Assembly (NCBI GenBank): GCA_001603115.1
Contig: LVBG01000007.1
Span: forward strand, 62,001 to 126,000
Direction: 5' to 3'
From: Spirochaetales bacterium Spiro_05
GTDB taxonomy: Bacteria; Spirochaetota; Spirochaetia; Sphaerochaetales; Sphaerochaetaceae
Length of the DNA: 64,000 nt
A program made the position numbers and the translations under genes. This document shows, one piece after another, positions 34,676 to 44,007 of the stretch (its first letter is position 1; each line of letters begins with the position of its first letter). A model generated the notes under the pieces. That model saw only the letters and a list, made by a program, of their open reading frames with translations. It searched no databases and was not told the DNA's origin.

Positions 34676-34846
34676 TTACATCAAGTCTTTAGGCTTGCGA
34701 GCGGTATTCCCAGATTTCTCGCAATAAGCCATATGACGAAGCTTGCCGTTTTCGAAAACAGCCTTCATCTTGATGGTACCGCCCCAGCGGCTGGTCATAA
34801 CCTTTGCGCCTTCGCGGCGTGCGTTCTTAGATACGTTACCTGCCAT
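34676..34846 (-). CDS. small basic protein of 56 residues, function unknown
   Basis: The protein starts MAGNVSKNARREGAKVMTSR and ends in SGNTARKPKDLM. It is rich in Lys and Arg, has a single Cys, and has a central beta-like stretch (WGGTIKMKAVFENGKLRHM). It recalls a ribosome-associated or nucleic-acid-binding protein in size and charge, but I match it to no ribosomal protein family. The start at 34846 has GGAGG about 9 bases upstream, and a strong terminator closes the unit, so it is expressed as a monocistronic gene. An upstream extension of the frame to 34915 lacks a ribosome site. Confidence 0.7.
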   Translation of the reverse strand: MAGNVSKNARREGAKVMTSRWGGTIKMKAVFENGKLRHMAYCEKSGNTARKPKDLM

Positions 34847-34943
34847 ATACCTATCCCTCCATACAATATGCTCAATATTCTTCGTAACTATAGCGATTCT
34901 TGGGGGCCAAGTCAAATCCCTACCCTACCAGTGTATCCAGTTG

Positions 34944-34972
34944 TTGCAACTTTGACAATCCAAACATAGAAT
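34944..34972 (+). promoter_or_regulatory. promoter of yidD, leaderless geometry
   Basis: -35 TTGCAA (34944-34949) and -10 TAGAAT (34967-34972) are 17 bases apart. The -10 ends exactly 6 bases before ATG 34979 and there is no ribosome site. Confidence 0.55.
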
Positions 34973-34978
34973 GTTCCC

Positions 34979-35272
34979 ATGAAAATTTTATCTCGCTTGC
35001 TCCGCCAGGCGTTTCTGATACCGGTCTATCTCTACAAGGGATTGCTTTCCCCCTTCTTCGGCGGTGGCTGCCACTACCACCCAACCTGCTCTTCCTATAT
35101 GGTCGAATCCGTACTGCGTCATGGAATCGCCAAAGGCTTTGTCATGGGAATGGCCAGAATCTTTCGCTGCAGCCGGTGGTTTTACGGAGGTGATGATCAG
35201 GTTCCCGAAACATGGTCATGGAAAGCAATCAAGGACGGCTATACCCTCTTTCGAAAGCGCAAATCATCGTGA
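34979..35272 (+). CDS. yidD: membrane protein insertion efficiency factor YidD
   Basis: A 97-residue member of the YidD family (UPF0161). Hallmarks are an amphipathic N-terminus, YKGLLSPFFGGGCHYHPTCS, the pattern SYMVESVLRHGIAKGFVMGM and the ending IFRCSRWFYGGDDQVPE. It aids YidC-dependent insertion at the cytoplasmic membrane. Usually it lies in the rpmH-rnpA-yidC cluster; here it stands alone with its own promoter. Its last 9 bases overlap the convergent udk gene. Confidence 0.93.
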   Translation: MKILSRLLRQAFLIPVYLYKGLLSPFFGGGCHYHPTCSSYMVESVLRHGIAKGFVMGMARIFRCSRWFYGGDDQVPETWSWKAIKDGYTLFRKRKSS

Positions 35273-35878
35273 CAGCTCCTTGACGAACGGAATCAACACC
35301 GAAAGGGCGTTCTCATTGTGCCCTCCCTCAGGGATGATGAGATCGGCAAAGACCTTGGTAGGTTCGATGAAATTGAAGTGCCCAGGCCTCACCACTTCCA
35401 AATACTGATTGCAGACACTGTCCACTGTCCTGCCACGCTCAGCAATATCCCGTTTGAGGCGGCGGATGAAACGGATGTCGTCAGGGGTGTCCACATAGAG
35501 CTTCAGATCAAGCAAATCCCTGATCTGCTTGTCATAGAGCACCATGAGACCCTCTATGATCACCAAAGGCTTCGGTTCCACCAGAACACGCTCATCCTTG
35601 CGGCGGTGATGGACAAAATCGTAGAGAGGCATCTCAATGCTTTTGCCCTCCTTCAGCATTTTCAGCTGCTCATGCATCAGGGCCATGTCAAACGCATCGG
35701 GATGGTCAAAATTGAAGGCCGTGATATTCTCATTGCTGATGAATGTCGCCGACCGATAGTAGTTGTCCTGAGGAATGAAGACGAAATCGGAGCACACCTC
35801 GCTGATCTTGCGCACAATGGTTGACTTACCGGAGCCGGAGCCCCCGGTAATGCCAATGATTTTCACTGGTTTCATCAC
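35264..35878 (-). CDS. udk: uridine kinase
   Basis: A 204-residue P-loop kinase. Walker A GITGGSGSGKSTIVRKI, then IPQDNYYRS, FNFDHPDAFDMALM, YDFVHHRRKDE, VIIEGLMVL and RFIRRLKRDIAERGR. It phosphorylates uridine and cytidine for pyrimidine salvage, matching the 5'-nucleotidase nearby. It lies 12 bases after galM and is the last gene of that unit. Its end overlaps the convergent yidD by 9 bases. Confidence 0.92.
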   Translation of the reverse strand: MMKPVKIIGITGGSGSGKSTIVRKISEVCSDFVFIPQDNYYRSATFISNENITAFNFDHPDAFDMALMHEQLKMLKEGKSIEMPLYDFVHHRRKDERVLVEPKPLVIIEGLMVLYDKQIRDLLDLKLYVDTPDDIRFIRRLKRDIAERGRTVDSVCNQYLEVVRPGHFNFIEPTKVFADLIIPEGGHNENALSVLIPFVKELSR

Positions 35879-35890
35879 ACTTCCTTTTGC

Positions 35891-36922
35891 TTACAGCGTT
35901 CCAAAGGTAAAGACCGTGGTATGTCTGAAATTGCGGTCCTTTGAGAAAATGCAGGAAGGGAACTGCTCCTGATTCGGACTATCCGGATAGTATTGCGTCT
36001 CAAAACACATGCCAGCATGCTTTGGATATGCAATCTTTCCCTTACCGACTTCCTTTCCTTGGAGGAAATTGCTCGTATACAGTTGTACGGCCGGAAGCGT
36101 GGTACTGATCCGCATCGTCCTTCCGCTGACCGGGTCAACCACTAGGGCAAACTCAGCAAGTTGCTTGCTCTTGCTTGAAAGGATGAAACAGTGATCATAT
36201 CCCCCTGCTTGCTCAATATCCTTTCCAACAGCCTTTTTCTTGGTGAAATCAAACGCTGTCCCTTTCACGGGCAGCACCTTTCCGGTTGGGATGAGATTCG
36301 CATCCACTTCAAGGTAATGATCGCAAGCAAGCTGTACCTCGTGACCAAGGATGGTTCCACTTGCAGCCCCTCCAAGATTGAAGTAGCTGTGATTGGTCAA
36401 ATTGATCGGGGTTGGAGCGGAAGAAGTGGCTTCGTACTCAATCCTGAGCTCACCATTACCCAACAGCAAGTACGAAACCGTTGCCGTCACCGAAGCGGGA
36501 AAACCACCCTCGCCATCAGGGCTGAAGATGCTGAAGACAACACCGGGGTTGCCATTGTACTCAAAAGTCTCCACATGCCAGTTCTTCCACCCCCAGTTGG
36601 CAGATCCACTGTGCAGCGAGTTCCGCCCATCGTTCTGCTCCAAGGTGTACCGTTTTCCCTCGAGAGTAAATTGAGCATTTGCAATCCGATTGGCGAAACG
36701 ACCAACCGTCTGCCCGAAATAGGTTGTGGAACTCAGGTTGTCCAATGGATTGTCGAATCCCAGGACGATATCCCGGATCTCACCTTTTTTATCCGGGGTC
36801 CTCAAGGTCTTCAGGTTAGCTCCAAGACTGAGAATTTGCGCAGTGACAGGGCCATTGGACAATGTCACCTGATACATGGTTTCGCCTTGTGCGGTGGTTC
36901 CCACACTCTGTTTGGTCAGCAT
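35891..36922 (-). CDS. galM: aldose 1-epimerase (mutarotase)
   Basis: A 343-residue beta-sandwich enzyme. The substrate site motifs are GRFANRIANAQF, NDGRNSLHSG, the catalytic His in NLTNHSYFNLGG and the base Glu near the end in GMCFETQYYPDSPNQ. It interconverts alpha and beta anomers of galactose or glucose. ATG 36922 has AGGGAGTG upstream; the longer frame to 36988 has none. A 91-base gap separates it from lepA, so its own promoter is possible. udk follows after 12 bases. Confidence 0.93.
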   Translation of the reverse strand: MLTKQSVGTTAQGETMYQVTLSNGPVTAQILSLGANLKTLRTPDKKGEIRDIVLGFDNPLDNLSSTTYFGQTVGRFANRIANAQFTLEGKRYTLEQNDGRNSLHSGSANWGWKNWHVETFEYNGNPGVVFSIFSPDGEGGFPASVTATVSYLLLGNGELRIEYEATSSAPTPINLTNHSYFNLGGAASGTILGHEVQLACDHYLEVDANLIPTGKVLPVKGTAFDFTKKKAVGKDIEQAGGYDHCFILSSKSKQLAEFALVVDPVSGRTMRISTTLPAVQLYTSNFLQGKEVGKGKIAYPKHAGMCFETQYYPDSPNQEQFPSCIFSKDRNFRHTTVFTFGTL

Positions 36923-37013
36923 ACTGCACTCCCTGGGAAATTTCCCTTCTTCTGCAAAAGTATACACCCCTTTCCAGGGGTGCGACAACCAACATCTTCA
37001 ATGCTTGGCAAGT

Positions 37014-38831
37014 TCAGTTCGATGCATCATCACTCTTGAGGACTGCAAGGAAGGCGCTCTGGGGGATTTCAACGTTCCCTACCATCTTCATGCGCTTCTT
37101 TCCCTCTTTCTGCTTCTCCAGCAATTTCCTCTTTCGCCCGATATCACCACCATAGCACTTTGCAGTTACGTCCTTGCGGAAGGCTGTAATCGTTTCACGA
37201 CTTACAATGGTGCCTCCGATTGCTGCCTGAATGGCAATCTTGAACTGTTGACGGGGAATTTCTCCTCGCAACCGCTCACAAACCTGCCTGCCGCGAAGCT
37301 GGCTGCTTCCACGGAAGACCAACTGGCTCAGTGCATCGACCGGTTCTCCGTTCACCAGGATGTCCAACCTGACCAAATCTGTTTTCTTGTGCCCAATGAC
37401 CTGATAATCAAACGATGCATAGCCGCGACTGATCGACTTGAGACGGTCGTAAAACTCAAAAAGAACTTCTGCAAGCGGCATCTCATAGATCAGCTCAACC
37501 CGTTTCTCATCAAGATAGTTCATATTGGTCTGCACTCCGCGCTTTTCCATGCACAGGGTGATGATCGGCCCGACAAACTTGGTTGGGGTGATGATATTTG
37601 CCTGGATATATGGCTCTTCGGCATACTCGACCCGCATCGGTTCGGGATAGTCGAGCGGATTGTCGATGAACAGCTTCTCCCCGTTTCTCATATGGACAAT
37701 ATATTTTACCGAAGGGCTGGTGAATACAATGGAAAGACCGAACTCACGCTCGATGCGCTCCTGTACCACCTCAAGATGCAACATACCCAAGAAGCCACAG
37801 CGGAATCCAAAACCCAACGCAGCAGAGGAGTCCTTCTCATAGATGAGTGAGGCATCATTCAGCTTCAGCCGTTCGATGGCACTGACCAACTCCTCATAGT
37901 CATTGGTATCCACAGGATAGATTGAACTGAACACCACCGGTTTCACATCCTTGAAACCCGGAAGCGGCTTCTTGGCTGGATGAGTTGTCGTAGTGATCGT
38001 ATCGCCGACACGCACGTCACTGATCGTCTTAACCCCGGTGATGACATACCCTACTTCACCAGCATGCAACTCCCCGGTCTTTATCAGATCGAGCTGGAAA
38101 ATCCCAACCTCCTCCACCTTATAGCTGGAACCGGTATGCATGAACTTGATTTCATCCCCAACCTTCAGCACGCCATCAAAGACACGGCAGTGAACAATGA
38201 CCCCACGATACGCGTCATAGTGGGAGTCGAAAATCAGTGCCTGGAGGGGAAAATTATCCTTTCCCTCGGGAGGCCCGATATGTGCTACTATCGCCTCAAA
38301 CAGGTCGGCTACCCCAACACCAGTCTTGGCACTGACTTGTACGGCCATGGAGCTATCGAGCCCAAGATCATGATCGATCTGATGCAGGCAAGCTTCGATA
38401 TCGGCCGAAGGCAGATCAATCTTGTTGATGACCGGAATAATCTCCAGATCATGCTCCATCGCCATGTACAGGTTGGCAAGTGTCTGAGCTTCCACGCCCT
38501 GGGAAGCATCAATAAGCAGCAAAGCCCCTTCGCAGGAACTGATTGCCCTCGACACCTCATAGGAGAAGTCCACATGGCCCGGGGTATCGACGAGGTTCAA
38601 CTCGTAAATCTTGCCATTCTTTGCCGTATAGGGAATGGTTACCGCCTGGCTCTTGATGGTGATTCCCCGTTCCCGCTCGATATCCATGTTGTCCAGTATC
38701 TGAGCCTGGGCAGGCCCTCGGGACACATTGATCTTGGCCATCTCGATGAAACGATCAGCAAGTGTAGACTTGCCGTGGTCGATATGCGCAATGATGCAAA
38801 AATTTCTTGTCAGTGATGAATCAGCACTCAT
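37014..38831 (-). CDS. lepA: elongation factor 4
   Basis: A 605-residue translational GTPase of standard length. G1 is IAHIDHGKSTLADRF, G3 is LVDTPGHVDFSYEV, G4 is NKIDLPSAD. The LepA-specific C-terminal domain follows (SRGYASFDYQVIGHK, ETITAFRKDVTAKCYGGD and KKRMKMVGNVEIPQ). It back-translocates or remodels stalled ribosomes. Its ATG overlaps the ftsH stop (ATGA, 38828-38831), so it ends the chain rplY-pth-tilS-ftsH-lepA. Confidence 0.97.
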   Translation of the reverse strand: MSADSSLTRNFCIIAHIDHGKSTLADRFIEMAKINVSRGPAQAQILDNMDIERERGITIKSQAVTIPYTAKNGKIYELNLVDTPGHVDFSYEVSRAISSCEGALLLIDASQGVEAQTLANLYMAMEHDLEIIPVINKIDLPSADIEACLHQIDHDLGLDSSMAVQVSAKTGVGVADLFEAIVAHIGPPEGKDNFPLQALIFDSHYDAYRGVIVHCRVFDGVLKVGDEIKFMHTGSSYKVEEVGIFQLDLIKTGELHAGEVGYVITGVKTISDVRVGDTITTTTHPAKKPLPGFKDVKPVVFSSIYPVDTNDYEELVSAIERLKLNDASLIYEKDSSAALGFGFRCGFLGMLHLEVVQERIEREFGLSIVFTSPSVKYIVHMRNGEKLFIDNPLDYPEPMRVEYAEEPYIQANIITPTKFVGPIITLCMEKRGVQTNMNYLDEKRVELIYEMPLAEVLFEFYDRLKSISRGYASFDYQVIGHKKTDLVRLDILVNGEPVDALSQLVFRGSSQLRGRQVCERLRGEIPRQQFKIAIQAAIGGTIVSRETITAFRKDVTAKCYGGDIGRKRKLLEKQKEGKKRMKMVGNVEIPQSAFLAVLKSDDASN

Positions 38832-40834
38832 GATGTTCCTTGTTCGTTCGGTTCTTGCTCGGGCTTGTTGTTCTCTTGCTCATTCTGTGCTCGCTGTTCC
38901 ACTTCCGGCTCGAAATTCACCTCAAGCGGCTCGAATCCAAGCAAAATTCGAATCTGGGCATCATCAAGCGTCTCTTTTTCGACCAACTCATTGGTAAGTG
39001 CATCAAGCTGCTGCCGATGCGCGGTAAGCAACTTTCTGGTCTCTTCCATCGCTGCATCCAGTATCTTGTGAATCTCCTGGTCTATGCGTTTTGCCGTCTC
39101 TTCACTATAGTCCTTGTGCTGGGTGATCTCCCTGCCCAGGAAGAGGGGCTCTGACTCATCGGCAAGATTGACGAAGCCCAAACCGCTCATACCCCACTCA
39201 GTGACCATCCTGCGGGCAAGATCGGTCGCCTGCTTGATATCATTACTGGTACCGGTAGTTGTTTCCCCATACACCATCTGCTCAGCCACATAGCCGCCCA
39301 TACACACCTTGATCCAATCGTGGAGCATCGAGCGCGTCTTGGTATACGGGTCGCGCTCAGGGAGACTGACCGTGAGGCCAAGTGCTCGGCCATGGGGGAT
39401 GATGGTCACTTTGTGCAACGGATCAAGATGCTTGAGATAGTAGTGCAAGAGAGCATGCCCTGCTTCATGGTAGGCGGTTGCAAGCTTCTCCTCATCGGTC
39501 ATCGCACGACTCTTGCGCGCAACACCGAGCAGTATCTTGTCTCTCGCTTCTTCCATGTCATCCATATTCACCGTTGTCTTGTTCTTTCGGGCTGCAAAGA
39601 GCGCGGCCTCATTGACAAGATTGGCAAGGTCGGCACCACTGGTACCGGCCGAACCACGGGCAAGCCGCTTCAGGTCCACATCCTTTTCCAATTTGATTTT
39701 CCGGCAATGGATCTTCAGGATTGCTTCGCGCTCCTGGATATCCGGAAGGTCCACCACAACCTGACGATCGAAACGTCCCGGCCTGAGCAGGGCGGGGTCA
39801 AGTACATCAGGGCGGTTTGTGGCTGCCATGACGATGACACCGGTTGTTGTGCCGAAGCCATCCATCTCAACCAGGATCTGGTTCAGCGTCTGCTCCCGTT
39901 CATCATTTCCGCCACCAAGCCCACCACCGCGGGTACGGCCTACAGCATCCAACTCATCAATGAACAGAATGCAGGGTGCGTGTTTCCTTGCCTGCTCGAA
40001 CAGGTCCCGAACCCTTGCAGCTCCCATACCCACGAACATCTCAACAAAGTCTGAGCCGCTGGTGTGGAAGAACGAGACCCCGCTTTCGCCGGCTACCGCT
40101 TTCGCCAACAGAGTCTTTCCGGTACCCGGAGGACCAACAAGCAGCACCCCGCGGGGTATCTTTGCCCCGACTTTGGTGAAGTGGTCAGGGTGCTTGAGGA
40201 ACGAAACCACTTCCTCCAATTCGTACTTGGCCTCAACTTGCCCGGCCACATCCTTGAACGTGGTCTTGGTGTCTGTCTCCATGTATTCCTTGGCTTTGCT
40301 CTTGCCCAAGCTGGACATCATCTTTCCATTGAGCCCACTGGACTGACGGTAAAGCATGACGGTAAAGCCAATAAAAATTATCCAAGGAAGGAGTTGGAGA
40401 ATAATCTGCAAAAACGAGATCTCCTGCACAGAGCCCGTAACCGCAATGCCTTTTCCCTTCAAGGCGGGGAGCAGATTCTCATCAAAATAGGGAATCCTCG
40501 ACTGAGCGGTGATACCATTCTTGAGGGAGAACCGGATCAAGGATTGCTCTTTGATCTCCACCTGCAGGACCTGCCCTGATTCAACATAGGCCAGGAAGGT
40601 AGTATACGGCACCACCTGGTCCTTTGCGGCACCGGCGGAATCGAAGAACATGTAGGCAAACATAATCGCCAAGGTGATGAACACAATCAGGGCGAACCGG
40701 TTTTTGGGATTGTTGGAAGGCTTGAAAGAGGGCTTCTTTCCGTCCTTCGGAGGACCTTGCCAATACTGGTTGGGATCCTGGTTCTCCGGCTGCTTATCCG
40801 TTCCGCTGTCTTGGCTATCTTTTCTCAATTTCAC
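38828..40834 (-). CDS. ftsH: ATP-dependent zinc metalloprotease FtsH
   Basis: A 668-residue membrane protease. Transmembrane helices lie near residues 47-65 and 142-162. The AAA domain has Walker A GPPGTGKT (234-241), Walker [13 protein letters not shown] (288-299) and the arginine-finger region [10 protein letters not shown]. The zinc site is HEAGH (456-460). The C-terminus is Glu/Gln-rich. It extracts and degrades membrane and unstable cytosolic proteins. The start codon is GTG at 40834 with AAAGGA about 9 bases upstream, lying inside the tilS end (20-base overlap). Confidence 0.97.
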   Translation of the reverse strand: MKLRKDSQDSGTDKQPENQDPNQYWQGPPKDGKKPSFKPSNNPKNRFALIVFITLAIMFAYMFFDSAGAAKDQVVPYTTFLAYVESGQVLQVEIKEQSLIRFSLKNGITAQSRIPYFDENLLPALKGKGIAVTGSVQEISFLQIILQLLPWIIFIGFTVMLYRQSSGLNGKMMSSLGKSKAKEYMETDTKTTFKDVAGQVEAKYELEEVVSFLKHPDHFTKVGAKIPRGVLLVGPPGTGKTLLAKAVAGESGVSFFHTSGSDFVEMFVGMGAARVRDLFEQARKHAPCILFIDELDAVGRTRGGGLGGGNDEREQTLNQILVEMDGFGTTTGVIVMAATNRPDVLDPALLRPGRFDRQVVVDLPDIQEREAILKIHCRKIKLEKDVDLKRLARGSAGTSGADLANLVNEAALFAARKNKTTVNMDDMEEARDKILLGVARKSRAMTDEEKLATAYHEAGHALLHYYLKHLDPLHKVTIIPHGRALGLTVSLPERDPYTKTRSMLHDWIKVCMGGYVAEQMVYGETTTGTSNDIKQATDLARRMVTEWGMSGLGFVNLADESEPLFLGREITQHKDYSEETAKRIDQEIHKILDAAMEETRKLLTAHRQQLDALTNELVEKETLDDAQIRILLGFEPLEVNFEPEVEQRAQNEQENNKPEQEPNEQGTS

Positions 40835-42248
40835 TGCAATCGTTCCTTTTGTTACTACTATATATATTTGTCAACCTTCGGGCAAGGGGAGCTTTAAACC
40901 GCTTTGCAAGCCTGTCTCGCCCCCCAAAGGAACGCGCAAACACCGCAACCACACCTGACCTATCGGCCAGTACAGGAACAGCAGGATGCTTCGCGCGATC
41001 TATCTTATAGAGTGCCAACAATTTTTTTACATTCACCACCCCAGCTTCCAATGCAATCACATCCGAATCTGCGGCAGAACGAAGCACAGGTTCATCGAGC
41101 ATCGTTGCATCGATACGAAGCAGGGTGGCATCGATTGTTGGATCTTCATCTTGGATGGAGAACTCCACCTGATTGCCCACATCCAGGATTTGGGCATCCG
41201 AGGGACGCTCAAGAGGCAAGCAAAAGTTCCAGACCTGTTCGATTCGCTTCCATACCACGCGCGACTTCGAGAGCGAGATATGCATGTTTGTGCTTTCTAT
41301 AACCCATCGGGAAGTCTGCGTACTGGTGCTCAAAGCCGAGATCAAACGGCCGATCAAGCCGTGGCTGATCCTCTTCTCACCCTCGAATCTGAGAGCCAAC
41401 CGATAGAGAAACAGCTCTGCGACAGAGGGATGCAATGCTTGGAATAGTTTGAGAGGAAATGTCATGTTGCCCTCGTGGAAGTTCACATTGCTCATGGCCG
41501 CAGCTACCAGGTCTTCCAACAAATCCCCAACACTCGAGAATCGGTCGCTCATTCGTTGTACGGCTTGGTAGGGTTCGGGAAACAGGGTACGAATCCGTGG
41601 AAGCAAGGTATGGCGGATTGCGTTGCGCAAAAAGGAGTGTTCGTTGTTGGAGGAGTCCTCAGACCAACAAAGGCCCCTAGTGCGCAGATACTGCTCCAGA
41701 CAGGAGTGCTCAAGGCTGAGGGCAGGTCTGATCAAGGACAGCTCATCGGAAATACGGCGTACTGGCTGGATGCCCTGCATGCTGACGATGGATGACGCAT
41801 GAAACAGATGCATGAGCACCGTCTCCAGCTGGTCATCCGCATGATGAGCGGTTGCAAGGTATCGGAAACCTGCGTTTCGGCAGGCTTCCGACAGCACTTC
41901 ATAGCGAAGCGTTCGGGCAGCATCCTCGATGCCACCCCCTCTGCGTGAAGCAAGGCCAGCAACCTGATCCTTGCCCAGATCGAGCACCTGCAAAGCAACT
42001 GCAAGCTCCTCGCAATTTGCCTTGTTCAACAGTAGTTCCTGTTTCAGCTCCTCATCATCCCGAAGCTGGTGATTCACATACAGAGCGAGCAAGGGCCGTT
42101 TGGGATGAATCGCCTTGAGGGCGACAAGAAGAGCAAGCGAGTCACAGCCACCGCTGAAGGCCACCGCAATACCTGCATCGGAGGGAATGCCGTGCTTGAG
42201 GAGAAATGATTGGATTTCACGTACTACGGTTGCGTCGGTTGTAGGCAA
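40815..42248 (-). CDS. tilS: tRNA(Ile)-lysidine synthase
   Basis: A 477-residue PP-loop enzyme that converts C34 of the CAU tRNA-Ile to lysidine with ATP and lysine. The PP-loop is AVAFSGGCDSLALLVAL (residues 28-44), with GGIEDAARTLRYEVL and TAHHADDQLETVLMHL after it; the C-terminal domain follows. The start is a TTG at 42248: GAGGAGGT lies 5 bases upstream, and no ATG or GTG is better placed. That start sits inside pth, giving a 32-base overlap. It is essential in most bacteria and is coupled to its neighbours. Confidence 0.93.
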   Translation of the reverse strand: MPTTDATVVREIQSFLLKHGIPSDAGIAVAFSGGCDSLALLVALKAIHPKRPLLALYVNHQLRDDEELKQELLLNKANCEELAVALQVLDLGKDQVAGLASRRGGGIEDAARTLRYEVLSEACRNAGFRYLATAHHADDQLETVLMHLFHASSIVSMQGIQPVRRISDELSLIRPALSLEHSCLEQYLRTRGLCWSEDSSNNEHSFLRNAIRHTLLPRIRTLFPEPYQAVQRMSDRFSSVGDLLEDLVAAAMSNVNFHEGNMTFPLKLFQALHPSVAELFLYRLALRFEGEKRISHGLIGRLISALSTSTQTSRWVIESTNMHISLSKSRVVWKRIEQVWNFCLPLERPSDAQILDVGNQVEFSIQDEDPTIDATLLRIDATMLDEPVLRSAADSDVIALEAGVVNVKKLLALYKIDRAKHPAVPVLADRSGVVAVFARSFGGRDRLAKRFKAPLARRLTNIYSSNKRNDCSEIEKR

Positions 42249-42780
42249 GCAATACCTCCTCGACCGGTTTTCCCTCCACCAACTCTTTCAGAGCCCTGGC
42301 AGCAAGCTCAATGCCAATCTGCAAGTCAGGATCGGTGGTACGGCCCAAGACGTGGTCAACAACGCTTGTATTCTCAGCGGGTCTTCCAATACCAATATAG
42401 ATACGTGTGAAGTCCCCACTGCCCAGATGTTCCATAAGGCTCTTGAGACCGTTGTGACCCGCAGACGAACCACCCTTTCGGATACGGATCATTCCCGGGG
42501 GAAGATCCATCTGGTCACAGATCACTACGATATCATGCGCTTGGACATCAGGCCAGTGCCTGAGTATCGCTCCACTGTTGTTCATATAGGTTAGCGGTTG
42601 CACCATGAGCACTTCCTGGCCTAAGCTCGCTATGCGTGCCTGTCGATAAAGACGAAAACAGCGCTTTTTCAGCTTTACCTGAAAAAACGCTGCACAGGAC
42701 TGAACCGCATCAAATCCGACGTTATGCCGGGTGTGCTCATACTTGGTGCCAGGGTTACCCAGACCAAGCATCAACTTCAT
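42217..42780 (-). CDS. pth: peptidyl-tRNA hydrolase
   Basis: A 187-residue enzyme that frees tRNA from dropped-off peptidyl-tRNA. Family motifs are LMLGLGNPGTKYEHTRHNVG with the catalytic His, MVQPLTYMNNSG, VICDQMDLPPGMIRIRKGGS and AGHNGLKSLMEHLGSGDFTR. The ATG overlaps the rplY stop (ATGA, 42777-42780), the usual rplY-pth pairing. The gene end contains the ribosome site and TTG start of tilS. Confidence 0.96.
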   Translation of the reverse strand: MKLMLGLGNPGTKYEHTRHNVGFDAVQSCAAFFQVKLKKRCFRLYRQARIASLGQEVLMVQPLTYMNNSGAILRHWPDVQAHDIVVICDQMDLPPGMIRIRKGGSSAGHNGLKSLMEHLGSGDFTRIYIGIGRPAENTSVVDHVLGRTTDPDLQIGIELAARALKELVEGKPVEEVLLAYNRRNRST

Positions 42781-43406
42781 TTCTTTGCCTTATCAGCCTC
42801 AACCACAGGTTCAGCAGCATCTGCTTCCTCAGCGACAGGAGCAACAACCTCTGCCTTGACGCCCTTCACGGATGCTACGGTCTTGGAAAGATCATCGAGC
42901 ACCTTGACGTTTGCAGGGACAACGATATCCCTGAGGTGGAGAGCCTGGTTGATCTTGAGAGCGGAAACGTTGGCTTCAAGCGACTCGGGGAGATCCTTGG
43001 GCAGACATTCGATTTCAACTTCATGAATGATCTGTTCGAGTACGCCGCCTTCCTTGGTACCTACCGGGTTACCCTTCAGTACGATGGAAACCAAGGTGCG
43101 CAGGGCATGACCGCGGGTAACTTCAAAGAAATCAACATGCTTGATCTCGCCCTTCATGAGATCTTCCTGATAATCCTTGAGGAGACACTCATAGTTTTTC
43201 TTACCGACAGAAACCTTCAAAAGAGCGGTTTCTGAGAAATGGCGCATCTTATTTGTGAATTCACGTGCATCCAAACTGAGGTGGACAGGTTCGTTCTTTC
43301 CATAGATGACAGCAGGAATACGTTTTGCACGAAGCAGGCGGCGGGATCCGGCACTTCCGAAATCCTCGGTCCTCAATTCGGCTTTCAAACTCTTGTTTTC
43401 AGACAT
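42777..43406 (-). CDS. rplY: 50S ribosomal protein L25/CTC
   Basis: A 209-residue protein of the long, CTC-type L25 class. The N-terminal 5S-rRNA-binding L25 domain includes RRLLRAKRIPAVIYGKNEPV and the C-terminal beta domain includes EIECLPKDLPESLEANVSAL. An acidic Ala/Glu-rich tail ends in Lys. AAGGAG lies 6 bases before ATG 43406. It begins the five-gene overlapping chain for translation and proteolysis. The promoter candidate is at 43474-43479. Confidence 0.96.
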   Translation of the reverse strand: MSENKSLKAELRTEDFGSAGSRRLLRAKRIPAVIYGKNEPVHLSLDAREFTNKMRHFSETALLKVSVGKKNYECLLKDYQEDLMKGEIKHVDFFEVTRGHALRTLVSIVLKGNPVGTKEGGVLEQIIHEVEIECLPKDLPESLEANVSALKINQALHLRDIVVPANVKVLDDLSKTVASVKGVKAEVVAPVAEEADAAEPVVEADKAKK

Positions 43407-43473
43407 AAGAAACTCCTTGTACTCTCATTGGCCCATCGGCTGATGTCCAATTACCATAGCATTTTGGGTATAT

Positions 43474-43479
43474 AGTATA
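43474..43479 (-). promoter_or_regulatory. -10 box of the rplY operon within a palindrome
   Basis: Minus-strand TATACT at 43474-43479 lies inside the 15-base palindrome GGTATATAGTATACC (43467-43481). The leader would be about 60 bases to ATG 43406. No canonical -35 was found 17 bases upstream. The palindrome could also be an operator, but the -10 alone explains much of it. Confidence 0.45.
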
Positions 43480-43534
43480 CCACTAAGGCATGAGTATAGA
43501 GAGTTTGCTTACCAAAATACAAGTGCTTGGGCAG

Positions 43535-43566
43535 AAAAAAAGAGCAATCCACATAATGGACTGCCC
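43535..43566 (-). terminator. terminator of tRNA-Gln
   Basis: GAGCAATCCA (43542-43551) pairs with TGGACTGCCC (43557-43566), with two G-U pairs, loop CATAA. On the minus strand seven Ts follow (43535-43541). It starts a few bases past the tRNA 3' end. Confidence 0.85.
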
Positions 43567-43570
43567 TCTA

Positions 43571-43642
43571 CTGGGAAGGAGGGATTCGAACCCCCGATGC
43601 CGGCACCAAAAACCAGAGCCTTAACCGCTTGGCGACTTCCCA
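43571..43642 (-). tRNA. tRNA-Gln (anticodon TTG)
   Basis: A 72-base cloverleaf. Acceptor TGGGAAG pairs with CTTCCCA; the anticodon loop is TTTTGGT, giving anticodon TTG; the T arm is GGGGGTTCGAATCCCTC. CCA is not encoded. It is the partner of GlnRS encoded at 21746-23455. Confidence 0.95.
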
Positions 43643-43691
43643 ACAACGGTTACGACAGTAGCGTAATTCCTTGGATTTGTCCAGACGGTAT

Positions 43692-43973
43692 TTATAGCTC
43701 CTCAGCCAACACAGCGTCAGATGTGTCATTGGCATAGGCATCCATGACAACCTTCTGCAGATGATCACGGAATTCGCTGCTGATAGGATGCGCAACATCC
43801 TTGAACTCGCCATTGGCAAGTTGCCTGCTTGGCATCGCGATGAAATCCCCATCACGACCCTCTATGATCTTGATGTTGTGCACAACAAACTGATTGTCAA
43901 ACGTCACGGTCACATACGCCTTGAGTTTTCCTGCCTGGTTGACCTTCCGTACGCGTACTTCTGATATGTCCAC
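43692..43973 (-). CDS. spoVG: SpoVG family RNA/DNA-binding regulator
   Basis: A 93-residue protein. The family signature is DISEVRVRKVNQAGKLKAYV, then VTFDNQFVVHNIKIIEG and FIAMPSRQLANGEFKDVAHP. Spirochaetes use SpoVG as a nucleic-acid-binding regulator. I take GTG 43973 as the start because GGAGG lies 5 bases upstream and the product then begins like other SpoVG proteins; a TTG at 43985 precedes it in frame. It lies 49 bases from tRNA-Gln and 34 bases after ispE, on the same strand, so ispE-spoVG-tRNA may share a transcript. Confidence 0.95.
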   Translation of the reverse strand: MDISEVRVRKVNQAGKLKAYVTVTFDNQFVVHNIKIIEGRDGDFIAMPSRQLANGEFKDVAHPISSEFRDHLQKVVMDAYANDTSDAVLAEEL

Positions 43974-44007
43974 AAAATCCTCCAAAAAGCCTATCTCTCA
44001 GATCAAA

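Noticed and set aside
43467-43481. The palindrome GGTATATAGTATACC as a dedicated operator.
   Set aside because: It contains the -10 TATACT of the rplY operon, and AT-rich -10 regions easily form such symmetry; no regulator gene is near.
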